Source: Phallus indusiatus
Lineage: Eukaryota > Basidiomycota > Agaricomycetes > Phallales > Phallaceae
Direction of reading: 5' to 3'
Assembly: GCA_027605045.1 (NCBI GenBank)
Contig: JAQFWX010000004.1
Location: forward strand, 1,808,683 to 1,872,682
Length of the DNA stretch: 64,000 nucleotides
Under the pieces are notes generated by a model. It was not told the origin of the DNA. It made no database searches and saw nothing but the letters and a program-made list of their open reading frames with translations. This document shows, piece after piece, positions 34,361 through 46,382 of the stretch. A program made the translations under genes and the position numbers. Every line of letters begins with the position of its first letter. Within the stretch, counting starts at the first letter, position 1.

Positions 34361-36632
34361 CTATTTCTCAAATGGTTCCAGGGTAAACTCTAACGCCGAG
34401 CACGGGTAGTTAATTTCGAAACTCTCTAAAACTTGGGGATGAAGAATGCCCAGAGTGCCAATCATAATATCTTCCGGGTAATTAACTGCACGATAATATA
34501 TTGAAGCGGCCCGACCAGGCAAAAAAGTCGCATCTAAAATAACAGTTCAAGTAGCATCGAAAAAGAAGTGGACATCGTCATACCATCCGTTTCTTTCAGA
34601 TAATAGCCTGTCTTCATCTTTTTATCTCCTACCGGAATACGAGGTATTTCTAGAATTTGCATGATTCTATTGAACAAACCATGTACGATTTCGAAACCGG
34701 CAGTCTTGTTACACCACACTGCCGCGGCATGTCGAATATTTCGAGCCTGACGTTCTAGGGTTTTATCTTTAACCACGATGTCAGATGTTTCGTAAATTCG
34801 TATAGGGAGAGCATGGCTTCGGTTCTCCCGGACCGTCTTAAGAAGACCAGGTAGGAGAGACGTTCTGACGACTTGAAACTCGATTGTTTTAGGATTAGCG
34901 ATATGAACCGCTTGAGTTCCATCGTCAACTCGTCTCAGCCATGCAAAATTTTCCTCATGTGAGCACTATTAAACTCAGTTAGCGTATACGTTTTCCCCAG
35001 TTTTATTAAATCAAACCAATATCAACGGTAAGACTTCGATCCAGCCGGCCATAGCCCATTCGATACGTACGAGATCGCTGAGTTTGTTGATTGCCAAAGG
35101 TTGGGCTACTGTGTTCGTGGGAGGGAAAGTTTTAGGTAGATTATTGAAACCATAGGCAATTGCGACATCTTCCATGACATCACACTCGTGGAGGATGTCT
35201 GGACGCGTGGGAGGGATCTGAAGCTGAATGATATCCTCATCGTTTGGAGATACTTTTGCAGATAATGTCATTTGTTGAAGGAGAGTGCAAATTTGTGCCG
35301 AAGAGAGTGAGAGACCCGTGCAGGCGTTGATATATGTTTTATGGGCAACCGTAGCACGGGGGGATATATCTGGTGTTATAACCTGTCTCCCGTCGGGGTA
35401 AATAACCCGCACCGGTTCGATGCTGCCAAAATGATGATATCAACGTTTCATAACAAAGCGCAAGGACGTACGTGAATGGTTCGGAACAATATTCAGAAAA
35501 CATGAGTGCCACCATGTTTATGACAATCGAAAGCTTCGTTTCATCGACAGCTGTAGTGTCAATGAATACATTACGCGTATTCAATGTGATCTTTGAATGT
35601 TCGGAATTTATAATAGGAGGCATCGATAAAACCCTATCTTGAGCATCATAAATAATTGGATACACAGGTGAATCTTTAATAATGGGAAGGTAGCGCGAAA
35701 GGTGCTTGTCAGACTAAAGCACATAAGCACAATGTTAGAGTAAAAAAGGGCTTGAATACCCACCTCGTATAAAGTCATTAATTCCTTGGCCGTATATGCG
35801 ACGTTCTTGTTTAATGGAACGAACTTAATGTCAGTCGGACTTCGAGCTTCATATCTAAAGGGATTTTGCACGGTATCAAGATCGTGCGTTCCGATGGCCA
35901 CTAACGAGCGTTTGCGGGCTATGTTTTGATGAAGCTTTTCTTGTAGATCTATGAAGGATGCATAAGACCGTGGCGTGAACTTTACGTTCCGTAACACGGC
36001 AGCTGCGAAGTAGGGACGGATTTGGGCGGTCTGGAAAGCTTATTGCAGGGTGGCATATATGGTTAGAGGAATAAAATTGACCTCGGGTGAAACTGTGACC
36101 GTTAAGAGATCCTTCGGTCCACCAGCGGGAGGCAGTAAACGATATGTAGGGGGAGAGTCTTTCTTGAGGAACATGCGCAAAGCCCTGGCGATACCTTCGA
36201 TACAAAGCAAATCGTACCTGTCACAATAAATGCTATTAGTATTTTGACGAGGGGATGAATCTGAATCACCTATTGGCGGGAATTTCGATTTTTAATTGCT
36301 AACAAATGCGCGTTAGGATAGATCAAGGATGAAATATAATGCTGAGGGAACATTACAGGACGTTCGGCCGTTAATCCGCGCTTGATGGCCTCATTAACTT
36401 CATTTGTGGTCTATGATACATTGATTAGAATCATCGAGTGATCATATTCCAATCAGTGAACAATTACATCTTCATCGAGCTCAATGCCGAAATCGAAACA
36501 AAGCTGATCAAACTCCTCCGTTGCTGTAAAACAAATCAGCGACCTGACCGAGATCTCATTCGTTTGTAACATACTATAATGGCGACCCAAACGTTCATAA
36601 AGATCAGCTTTATCTACGGCCACGGTAGGCAT
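34361..36632 (-). CDS. FRS1: Cytosolic phenylalanyl-tRNA synthetase beta subunit
   Basis: Beta chain of the cytosolic alpha2-beta2 PheRS that charges tRNA-Phe. Starts [19 protein letters not shown], then [83 protein letters not shown] (B3/4 region), [18 protein letters not shown], and [38 protein letters not shown] (B5 domain). Last come [28 protein letters not shown] and [25 protein letters not shown]. About nine short introns. The ATG at 36632 gives the family N-terminus. Lacks the bacterial anticodon-like C-terminal domain, as expected of the eukaryotic cytosolic form. Head-to-head with the Avo2-like gene. Confidence 0.93.
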
Positions 36633-36775
36633 AATTGAATGATAATATTGATGAAGGCAATGTGTGTAGACGACGTGACTCAAATAATTGGCGCCCTGAG
36701 CCTCCCGCGTTGCGTTGTGTGGTCGAATTAACGATCACTGCAAGATCACCGGTTCGCCCACGATACTCTGCTGGG

Positions 36776-38593
36776 ATGGCAGAGAAAGACGTATCAGCTC
36801 GATTACGCAGAGCTGTTAAAGGTGAGCTAAAGCGGTAATCGCTTGTAGATCATGAGCCTTCACAGTCATTACAGAGAACAATTTATTTCTGGTCAAACGA
36901 CTTCTTAACCGTACGACTGACATAAGAAACGTAGACCCTGTCGCCCCTCGTTATACGTCGTTAGCTTGGGCGGCCGTTCTTGGACATGAAGAGGTTTTCG
37001 ACTTTCTCTTATCGAAAGGTCATGATGATTATGAACTGAGCAAGGTCCGTCTCGTTACCATAATCTGTCTCAGAGATGCTGACCTCTAAGTTTCCCTCCT
37101 CAAGGACGCGGAAAATAACACCATACTCATGCTCCTTGCTGGTCAACGTCAAGGAGCCAACACCCCTTACAGTACATCTCGCGTATTGGATAGTTTGCAA
37201 GAAGCAGCTTTACGAATGGCGAGGTCATATTTTGAACGGTTTCCATTTATTCTCGACTGGTCAAATGTGCAAGGTAAAACAGCACTTCACGTGGCATCAC
37301 TACATGGCAATGAGGAATTTGCAACGGTAAATTCTTTATATCTCTTCGGTTTCACAGAATAACATCATTTGTTGTGGTAGATGCTATGTGACTTTAACGC
37401 AGACATGGACTTGGCGGATTTCTTAGGGAATACGCCACTTCATTAGTATGTGAGATCCTCATGTGTCCTAGATCCTAATTATGAACTACGGATTCTAGCG
37501 CGAGCTCTTGGGGTCACATCTCCGTCAGTGCTACGTTTATATCGTCATAATCTGGCTGACTGCTTGAATAGATTATCAAATTCTTAATTGACCGCGGTTG
37601 TCAATTTGCAGCCCGTAATAATGAGGGTTATACCGCCACAGACTATGCTTATTCGTATGTCTGCCCTTTTTTTGATTCAAACCGCGTATTTAATGCCATT
37701 AAAACAGGACTACCACGAAAGAAAAGCTAGAGGACTCCGGTCGAGCCGCCCACGACGCTCGCCGAAGTGCTCGGAGACCAGCATATGCTCAACTGAAGAC
37801 ACAAACTTTTGGTGATGATGCAAATCGGCCTTCACTAAATAAAAAGGATACTTCACAGACCACTTATCCACGGATTCGTAGTGGTTCGGGCACAACAACT
37901 ACGTCCGAAAGCGCCGATGAAGTAATTCCCCATGCCGGCCCGACGAGTTTATCTTCATCATCTTCAGTTGACTCGTCACAAACATCTGGGGGCTCGCTGA
38001 ATCGGCGCACCCCTCCCCCAAGTAGTGGTTTCATGAGCAACGGCATTTTGAATTCCTCTAGACACAATCTTCGCAATACTCTTGCTGCAAAAGGCACTCA
38101 TCAACATAGCATTCTTTCTCCGGTCGCAAACCGTGTTCGAGCTAACGACGCAGGAGCAATGGCTGAGTATATAAAGCGAAATCGCAGTGGATCACAAGGA
38201 GAGCCTTCTCAGCATATCATTGTCGAGCCGTCTTCTTCGCACGTAACACGCAATGGTGGTTCCAAAGGGTCAATAGATGACCCTGCTCAAAGATATACTT
38301 TTCGTCGCCTAAGGCCTTCAATATCTGCTGCTGCTCTCAATCAATCGTCGCCTGCATCTATAATTCCGCGATTTCGTGCTGGCACTAATCCTTCCAGCTC
38401 ACGACCCTCCCTTCCGTTCACAATGCAGTCATCAGTTGACGCAGAAGACGCTCCTAATCGCACTACGCCAAAACGTGGGGCAAAATTATCCTCGCTTCAA
38501 GAACCTGATGATGCACCTCCTGGAAATATACCACCAGTTCCACCACCGAAAGATACAGGTTCATCTCACCAGCAGCATTCATCGCTTTCATAA
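36776..38593 (+). CDS. Ankyrin-repeat protein resembling TORC2 subunit Avo2
   Basis: Probable TOR complex 2 accessory subunit. The spliced N-terminus reads SARLRRAVK-ENNLFLVKRLLNR after a 50-55 nt intron starting near 36822, like yeast Avo2. Ankyrin repeats follow: TSLAWAAVLGHEEVFDFLLSKGHDDYELSK, FPFILDWSNVQGKTALHVASLHGN, NADMDLADFLGNTPLHYAS, HISVVQLLIDRGCQFAARNNEGYTATDYAYS. From about 37690 on, the protein is Ser/Thr/Pro-rich and probably disordered, with no other domain. Repeat order and the GHD-ELSK/ELIK block match Avo2. Many ankyrin proteins look alike, so the TORC2 role is inference. Confidence 0.7.
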
Positions 38594-38818
38594 TATTATG
38601 ACAACATTATTTAGGACAATCTATGTAGAAGTAGCTGTGCTATTAGTGTATATGTTGTATTTTGATTGACTGTATGGGTACTACAAGCGCAGCCTCCAAT
38701 AGGCAAAATATATGCATGCGTAACATTAAAATGTAACAGCGTGACTTGCGGAAAACTCCTGTCCGTTTCTATTCATAGCCCAGGAGGCTTCCTCGCTTTG
38801 TACGCACTTTGTACGCCC

Positions 38819-41181
38819 ATGCACGCTCGCCCAGCAGATGGAGTCTCGACGCCTTCGGGTCTGTCTGAAACAACGGTTGGTCAAGATGGGAGTGATCCTC
38901 AAAGAGTTCATGGAAAGCGGCATCTAACAACGTGGAACCTCTTCACGCTAAGCCTCGGGATGGCTGGGGCCCAAGTAGCGTGGACAATCGAATTAGGGTC
39001 TGTAATCATTCATCTATTATCCCGGAAATTCACAGTGAAATCCTTTAGATACGGCACACCTTTTCTTCTTGATCTGGGTCTCTCGGAAGAGTTGACAAGC
39101 CTAGTATGGCTAGCCGGCCCTGTCAGTGGTCTAGTAGCACAACCATTAATAGGTCTGTTTCTCTCGGATACGAACTAGAACATGCATCCAATTGTGTTTA
39201 TTACACAAGGGGCTATATCCGATTCGACGGTATCGAAGTATCGTCGTCGGTTTTGGATTGCGTGGAGCACTATTGTACTTGTCGTGTCATGTCTAGTACT
39301 AGCTTATGCGCAGAATATCGCGTCCGTCCTAGTGGATATCTTTGGGGGAGGCGCAGGTGATTGGGACCCTAAGCGGAATCAGGAGGTAGGTAAACAAGTT
39401 CTGCTGATACATAACCGTCTTTAAATGCAGTCTTGTATCCTTTAGGGGTCGAACGTCACTATTGCAATCGCCATATTAGCATTTTATCTATTAGATTTTT
39501 CTTTGAATGCTCTTCAGGCCAGTTTAAGAAATTTATTGCTGGATATGGCGCCGCCAGAGCAATTAAGCTCCGGAAATGCATGGCACGGCCGGATGACGCA
39601 CGCTGGCAATATAATAGGCTATGGCACCGGTTTGTTATTAATCTTCCTTCCGATGCGCAGATTACTGGAGTTATACTAGGCTTTGTCAATTTAGCTGGAT
39701 GGCCCATTCTACGTTCGCTAGGGGGGACACAATTTCGGAAGTTCTGCGTGGCGGGAATTGTTATATTGGTGATTACGGTTTGGGTAACTTGTTGGACTCA
39801 AGAAGAGCCATTGATAAATGCGACGACTCAAAGTCAGAGGTAATGCCGACTTTCAGTTACAAGTCGAAAGAGGGTTAATCCTCCTTAGTGGCGTGAAACA
39901 GGCACTTCGGAACGTCCGGGATGCCATCTGGCTCCTGCCAAAATCTATACAGAAGGTCTGTATAGTGCAATTATTTGCATTTATGGCTTGGTACGTAAAC
40001 AGTCCAATCTTTCGGAACATGTATTCAGATGAATGAAGGTTCCCGTTTTTATTCTACGCGTACGTCTTTCCCTTTTCAAACATATTCTTGGTTGTTGAGT
40101 CTTTACTCCTAGCACGACTTACATCGGTCAAGTCATGGCTGAGCAGACCGGAAAAGACCCTGATGTTGATACCGCTGCACGTACAGGAAATCTAGCCTTG
40201 CTTTTCTTCTCCATCGTAGCTACTGTCGCGGGGACTGTTCTTCCACAATTGACCAATCGTGATCCACGGTTACTGGATGCATCTGAAGACGTCAACGAGG
40301 AAACTGAGTATTTTCATGTGCAACGAACCCTTGCGGACTGGAAAGGAGAGGCGGAGGCTCGTGGAAAATCTTTCGAGCTCCCAGCGATGCCTTATACTCT
40401 GCGAGACGTCTGGTGCTTTGCTCTTGTCTTGTATGGTATTATAAGCCTCTGGACCTTTTTCATCTACACTGTTTTCGAGGTTAGTATGCCGTTGCATACC
40501 AGTTTGTATGTCTCAACGGCTCCATTTTAGGCGATCGTTGCTGTATCTTTGATTGGAATCTGTTGGGCGGTTGCTGTATGGGCTCCTTTTGCGATGATTA
40601 TGGAAGTATGCCACTGCCAATTTTTTTCTTTTTTATTATGGTTTAAGCAGTTTCCTTTTTTTAGTTTCTCAAGGAGCTTGCAGAACAATCGCCTCCGGCT
40701 GGATCCGTCGAACGACCACAATCGCGTGTATCTGAGCGTTCTGCACTTCTTGGCGAAGAGTCTTCTCAGGAAATCTCTCACCTGCGCCACGAGGCCGGAG
40801 GAACTATTCTAGGAATTCATAATCTATCTATAGTTTTTCCTCAATTTATAGTATGAACACCCAATCCTTCTTATATTTTCATATCTGACCCCAATAACCC
40901 ACCTAGATAGCTTTAGTTTCGAGTTTTATTTTCCGTATAGTTGATGGTGAGGCAGCCTCCGTTCAACCCGACACGGTTTTCTTAGGAAAGCATGGTGTCG
41001 CTTGGGTTCTTCGTTTTGGTGGTTTAAGTGCCTTTGTATGTTTGTTTAGCTCAACCGAGTTGTTGAACCTAATGCTTTATAGTTGGGGGCGTTTGCTACG
41101 CGTTCCATTCCGGAAACTTTTCAAGAAAGGAAAATGCGAGACAGATTAGCAATGATGGAAAGAGTGAATGCTTCATTATGA
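38819..41181 (+). CDS. SUT1/SLC45-like sugar:proton symporter
   Basis: Twelve-helix MFS transporter of the sucrose/alpha-glucoside branch (fission yeast Sut1, animal SLC45). Seen: GMAGAQVAWTIELGYGTPFLLDLGLSEELTSLVWLAGPVSGLVAQPLIGAISDSTVSKYRRRFWI across introns (the family TM1-3 signature), AIAILAFYLLDFSLNALQASLRNLLLDMAP, GNIIGYGTGLL, QKVCIVQLFAFMAWY, then a loop with acidic residues and the last helices, ending ERKMRDRLAMMERVNASL. Roughly eleven introns. The start ATG precedes a Ser/Thr-rich cytosolic N-terminus. Substrate is not readable; maltose or sucrose is inferred from the family. Confidence 0.83.
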
Positions 41182-41523
41182 CCAACAGCAAGATTCAACA
41201 TGTAATAGGCAGGGGCGGATTTTTTGGGACACGATCATTTATGAATACCAACAGCATCATTAATAGTGTATATATATCATGATAATATTATATATAATCC
41301 CGGAGAAGGATTTTTTGAGAACTTGATGGCTGGAAGCGAAGCTGTTATTTGAGCGGTCGCGAAAGGCGCCGAACCCTTTCGGGAGGCTGAAGCAACTCGA
41401 AAGCAGTCTGGGTGGTATACAGATAAAAATAAAGATGATCCAGCCGACTGATGCTACTGCACGAAATCATCCAGGTACTATGAGTACACTTCAGACGAAA
41501 AGGGTAACAGAAGGTGTTCTTAC

Positions 41524-41892
41524 TCATGAGAATTGTTGCTGAATCAATTGCGCCCGTTGCATACTTTGAGAAAGAAGCTCATCCACACGGCTGCAACTCT
41601 CGATTCGTTCTTCCAGTAGAGCAGCAAAGAGTTCAAGGAGCTTGGAACCATAGGCATTATGTGCCACGAGGGTGGATGACAATTTGACTGGAGACAGATC
41701 GTTTAGATGTAAACGATGGTAAGCTTTTCGTCTCTTCCAGATGGGAAGATTGTTGCCATGTTTGCTGACGGTGACTGGTGTTTGGACATCAAAGTCAGAG
41801 ATATTTTGAAATTGATCTCGTCGTGCAAGCGCTATAACCTCTTGGGTGTGCTTAATCCACATACGTTCGCGCTGATAATGAGCAATTATCAT
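41524..41892 (-). CDS. Small unknown helical protein
   Basis: 122 aa, no recognised family. The C-terminal half is amphipathic and coiled-coil-like (LLELFAALLEERIESCSRVDELLSQSMQRAQLIQQQF). Immediately after the TGA comes a good donor (GTAAGA). About 90 bp further is an exon-like stretch encoding a hydrophobic segment GWIIFIFICIPPRLL. If an internal donor were used instead (CAAA/GTATGC), a C-terminal membrane anchor would be added; I cannot decide between the two. Upstream on this strand are a TATA box (42042-42050) and a 10 bp inverted repeat, which supports a real transcript. Confidence 0.45.
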   Translation of the reverse strand: MIIAHYQRERMWIKHTQEVIALARRDQFQNISDFDVQTPVTVSKHGNNLPIWKRRKAYHRLHLNDLSPVKLSSTLVAHNAYGSKLLELFAALLEERIESCSRVDELLSQSMQRAQLIQQQFS

Positions 41893-41971
41893 TTTGAGCG
41901 TTTGTGAGGGGTGCTCGGAGGGGTGTACATGTGAAGCTGGGGATAGGACCCGGACTTGGTGGAGAGGCTCT

Positions 41972-42029
41972 CATGCAAATTCGACATAATAGCGGGGAGA
42001 GAGGCGGGGTGGGGCTAATAATTTGCATG
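41972..42029. promoter_or_regulatory. Octamer-like 10 bp inverted repeat
   Basis: CATGCAAATT at 41972-41981 and its exact reverse complement AATTTGCATG at 42020-42029, separated by 38 bp rich in GGGG/CGGGG. Each arm contains an ATGCAAAT octamer. It lies between the TATA box at 42042-42050 and the start of the small unknown gene. A dimeric DNA-binding protein site or an RNA hairpin in the 5' UTR are both possible. Confidence 0.5.
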
Positions 42030-42041
42030 TCAGGATAGTGG

Positions 42042-42050
42042 CTTATATAG
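42042..42050 (-). promoter_or_regulatory. TATA box
   Basis: CTATATAAG on the minus strand, about 150 bp upstream of the ATG of the small unknown gene at 41892. TATA boxes this clear are not common in the other gene starts of this window. Confidence 0.45.
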
Positions 42051-42662
42051 TCTTTTTACTGGCAGCAGTCCTGAAGAATCCAGACCCAAAGGGCTCGGTG
42101 GTCAGTCTAGGCCATCGGAAAGAGGCTACATAGACAAACGTGACTGACATGTAACGCGTATCCATCTACTTCTCATCCCGCCAACATACCTTGTCCCACG
42201 AACGAATACACAATCAAAATAACTGATTGATCATGTCATAGAAATATTCGAATTGTTACTGTCAGAACTGTGCCTTCAACCCGTTTGTATTTATACTGTC
42301 AACCACGGCAACGCTGGAACTCAAGAGTGCACTCCTAGGTTATACACTCGAAACACTCGAACAATTCATGCGCGAAGAGTTCAGACTCGGAGTGTTACCT
42401 CGGTTTTCAAAGAGTGTTCAAGTCGTTTACAGTCATTGAACTATCATCCGCATTCATTCGCATTCGAACTGAATCCGGGGCGTTATTCTATCTTCATGTA
42501 GAATATGGTGAAACGTGTATCTGGTTGAGCGTCTCGGAAAGGCATTTCGGAAAGTTAATTTCTTCAATAAGAAGCCAGTGAACAGCAGCATTTTGAATCA
42601 TGCCCCCGCACGTTTAACGCCTCTACAACGTTCATTTTCAAACACCGCCCCTTTCCGAGTCG
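42051..42662. other. Intergenic upstream of EMC10
   Basis: Contains a cluster of ACTCGAA/GAGTGTT-like repeats at about 42315-42425 in both orientations and one ACGCGT at 42154. Short ORFs are not family-like. No gene is seen. Confidence 0.4.
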
Positions 42663-43449
42663 ATGAACCTCGGGCTGTTTTTCTTGCTGTCCGTTTTCCT
42701 GCTAGTTGGTGCAGAGGATGTTAGAATATATCATCGTTTGTGGGATGGTATATCTCAACCCCCGCCACAATTTACGCTTCGTACAATAGGAGATGGCTTC
42801 AACGTGTCAAATGCTCAGGAAACATTGACGGTCACTAATCATGCGCATGATGTATATCAGATTGCAGTGCGAACAAGTTCAGATCCCTCATCTTGGATTG
42901 TCTCATCTACGAAAGCAGTACGTGGCCAGTTGACGTTCATGAGCTTTGCGCGAATGATATCTAGTGCTTTCTATCGTCGCCCCAGGACGACACCGTGACT
43001 CTCCATCTCACTCCCTCAAATCAACCTTATGCCTTGAACTATTTTGTCCATCCGACGCCCAAGGATGCAAAGTGTCCTTCAAATAAGCCAGCTGGTCCTA
43101 GGAAAATAGTCTTCACTAACACCGAAGTTATCGTTACTCATCATACCTTACCACCGCAGTCCGTCCTCTACTTTCATTGGTCCCTTTTGCTTTAACCTCA
43201 GTTTCTTCTAGACCGGAATTAAAGGCTCCTGTACCAATTTCAATTACAGGCGAACCAATAAAACCCCCTCCAGAGAAATCATTCATTCAAAAGTATTGGG
43301 TATATCTGCTCATTGCTCTTGTAGGCGTTTGTGAGTGGTGCTTGTATCCCCTTTTTGTTACCAAAGTTCAATGTTAATTTTCAGTGCTTTCTGGTGGCGG
43401 CCCCCCTGAGGACGAACAAGGCTCAAGGACGGCACAAAATAGATCTTAA
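42663..43449 (+). CDS. EMC10: ER membrane protein complex subunit 10
   Basis: Luminal subunit of the EMC insertase, which inserts tail-anchored and multipass proteins in the ER. Signal peptide MNLGLFFLLSVFLLVGAE, a beta-sandwich region (RIYHRLWDG, GDGFNVSNAQETLTVTNHAHDVYQIAV, DTVTLHLTPSNQPYALNYFVHPTP), then a Pro-rich linker, the C-terminal membrane segment KYWVYLLIALVGVLLSGGGPP, and a short polar tail. Introns: from 42918, from 43159 and from 43332, each keeping frame and family alignment. Complete. The start is the ATG that opens the signal peptide. Confidence 0.87.
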
Positions 43450-43607
43450 AAATTATTGTTGTCCGTACATTGTATCCGGGAGTGCTTACTATTAATGATT
43501 ACGTAATTAAACGCGTCCTCATAACGCGCTCTCTACCATGTTTAACATTTAACGTTTGGGCATATAAATTCACATCCCTATAGCTACTAATCTCAACTTC
43601 ATACGCA

Positions 43608-45509
43608 ATGTCTCGTCTGAAAGGGAAAGCTCTTGAATATGATATCGCCAATACCATAGTTGAAGATTCGGAACCAGAACGCGTAGCTGCAGCCGCGAAG
43701 GAGAAAGAGGCCAGGCGGGGACGCAAGAAGCGAAGACAAGAGCAAAGCAGAGAAAACAAATCCAAGCTAGTGGATGGCTCTCATGACATCGGTGTGCCCG
43801 ATAGCTTACCTAGTGGGTTTCTCTTCAATTTCGGAGTCCTCTTGCCACTACCCATTAATGGTGTATTCATTAATGCTTTCCATAGCGAGTTCAGCCAAGA
43901 GGTTTCTCAACGGGAAGTATTGTGAGGAATCCACCCAGGTCAAGAACACGGATGTTATCAAAGACGTTGCTAAGCACCCCAGTGCGCCAGTTCCTGACGA
44001 TTCCGGCACCATTCTTCCTCCCATCACCTTGACTATTCGTCAATGCTCTCCTCAAAATGCCGCCGAAGAGTCGAATTTTAAACGCTTTGTAACTCGTTAT
44101 ACGCTTCCTCCGACTACCTCACATAGCCAGCCGGCATCAATTCCCAATTCCAATCTGGAGACGACCAAACCTAAGGCCACCAAAACCAAAAAACCATCGA
44201 ACGCGTCCTCTAGTTGCTTAGCTTCTTTCACCAGGAGCCAACTTGCGAAGTTGAACAAGTGCTATATTTGCAATCTAACCTGGACTGCGCGTAAGACGAT
44301 TCCGACGAAACTTGCTCATATACAATCCTGCGCTAAGAAACATGGCTGGTCCGAAGAGACATTGTTAGCTGTTTTTGGAAAGGAATTACATATTGCGGAA
44401 CCTATAGAACGTAACAACTCCCTGCCTGACTCGGTAATCCCTCTGGAAACATCCCATAGTCTCTTGGAGACCATCAAAGATGGAACGGCCGCACATAGAA
44501 AACAACTGAAAGGTCGACCTCAACAGAAGAGCGTACTAGATCCAAGCCGAGCACATTCAGCCATCCTTGAGAGAGCCAAAAACCTATTTGATACTTCCAA
44601 CCAACACCTAGGTCAACCGAGCGAGACCGCCGACGGATTCCCATCAACTCAAGCTTTTCAGCCTAGTAAACTAAATGCAGTAACTCAAGGGCTCTTTGCT
44701 AGAGCCATGCTCGAAGAAAATGAGAGACGTGACATTCCTACTACACAACAGTTTGAAGCAGGGAAATCCGGTTCCCTGTTAAGTGTCAGCATGAATTCGG
44801 TGAGCGTATTCTGCCTTCCTCAAAATTCTTCAACTCTTCATTCGAGAGGGATGTATTAATCATTTCCAGGTCGCCCGTTCCCATTCCATCCCTTATCAAC
44901 CAACATATTCATTTATTGACACATTCACAACACGGAACAGCGAAAACGCCGATTTCCTGACGATATCACAGAAAGCAATTGACGACATAAATCGTCGACT
45001 CCATGCGATACAACTCGGGGCGACGAATGAAAAATCTGCGCCAGTGCAAACAAATCACAATGTTCACGATGCTAATGCTGACCTGCCTTTACAACCGACT
45101 CCTTACTTATCTCCGGAAAAAACGCAAGAAAATTTACCTCCTGATACGAATGAACCGAAACTAACCCATATATCTAACGTTGACGATTTGGACGTGCGTT
45201 TATGTCAAATTATCCAACAAAACGATGCTTTGTACGAAAGGATTTTGAGATATGAGGTAAACACCTTAGTAACGTATATTTACTGGTCTGACATTCTATG
45301 CTAGCCTCTTCACTTTGATGTTTTCATGTGTTTGGAAGGAATCAAGGAAATGGATGGACGAGGATTCAGAAACAAGCTTCAGGCGTTTCTTGACAGACAT
45401 GTAAGTCAGTCACCACCTTCTTCAAAAGAAGCAATAATATCCATTCTCCGATCAGTGTATCAGTTTCTATACCGATTCTGCGTTAGGATCAAACCGCCGA
45501 AGGTGGTAG
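43608..45509 (+). CDS. SLX4: SLX4-like structure-specific endonuclease scaffold
   Basis: Scaffold that activates the SLX1 nuclease at Holliday junctions and stalled forks. Seen: a basic N-terminus, a disordered Ser/Thr region, a zinc-finger-like block KCYICNLTW...HIQSCAKKHGW (CxxC and HxxxC, UBZ4/SAP-associated type), and a long linker. The last exons spell LCQIIQQNDALYERILRYE-PLHFDVFMCLEG and RGFRNKLQAFLDRH-CISFYTDS, which fit the C-terminal conserved domain that binds SLX1. Introns 43790-43910, 44801-44870, 45257-45303 and 45401-45455 keep frame. An ACGCGT lies at 43511, about 97 bp upstream. Low overall conservation is normal for SLX4, so I rely on the zinc finger plus the C-terminal domain. 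Confidence 0.72.
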
Positions 45510-46382
45510 TTTTTGCTTGTTTGTTCCACAAGTGGGGATGTCAGCAGGGGTTTAGGGGGTACTGCCAGTGTACTAGTAGACTTATTTGGGATCAAGGAAA
45601 TTTGCTGGAGTCATTGTCAACATGTTTGTGCGAAAGTATGCGTCGTCAGCATTCATTTGGAAGATAGAGGCACGACGGTGTGGTTCAACAGGTGTCAAAT
45701 TTTGTTCCTAACACGATCAAGATTTAATATGTAATGGGAACGGACAATGGTATGAACGCCATTTTGACATCGAATTAATTATGACCGTTACGCGGCCAAT
45801 GGTGTGCATTAAAGAATGAATATTTGAATTGCTAGAAGTCGTTTCGTCTTCCACAATGGTCACTTTGTTGGAAGACACGAAACGCCGAATACGGTAATTG
45901 GTCCTTGATAATGTATGCACATGCCCGTTATAGTTTGACAACCGCGGAAAGCTGTCTAATATGGAAAGCCTATAAAGCTTATCGAGAGCCTATTATCAAA
46001 CATTGAATTGATTTTTTTGTGAGAACAACAGGGATGGCCGGGGCGGCAGGGAAACAAAAGAGTCTGAGAAAGTCGTGACGAATGGAGGGAACATTAAAAA
46101 GAATCTCCACTCCGAACTTGAGTGGAAATCAGGATTACCGAGGAGACATAGTTATACAGTCTCATGAAGTGATTCATTACCAGCTGCAAGGCCAACTAGC
46201 AAGAGAGAAACCATATACACGAGTCAATTAAAGATGTGACTTTCTCCGAAGTTGAGATCATTCTCGGAGTTGCCGAACGCAGGCTGGCGCCGTCACATGT
46301 CACAGGCAGGTATCCAGTCACGACCACCCGTCCCTCTTTTTACTTAGCATGGTCTAACCCGTCGACATCATCGACATCCACG
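45510..46382. other. Intergenic with an imperfect hairpin
   Basis: No gene recognised. An imperfect hairpin sits at 45838-45886: CGTTTCGT plus CTTCCA pair with TGGAAG and ACGAAACG, with a two-base bulge and a loop of about ten bases. Short ORFs here lack family features. Confidence 0.4.

Noticed and set aside
36820..36850. A 27 nt intron in the Avo2-like gene
   Set aside because: A better acceptor about 25 nt further on gives a normal-length intron and the Avo2-like sequence ENNLFLVKRLL.
42315..42425. Heat-shock elements upstream of EMC10
   Set aside because: GAA/TTC-like words occur but not in the regular inverted 5 bp spacing of a heat-shock element.
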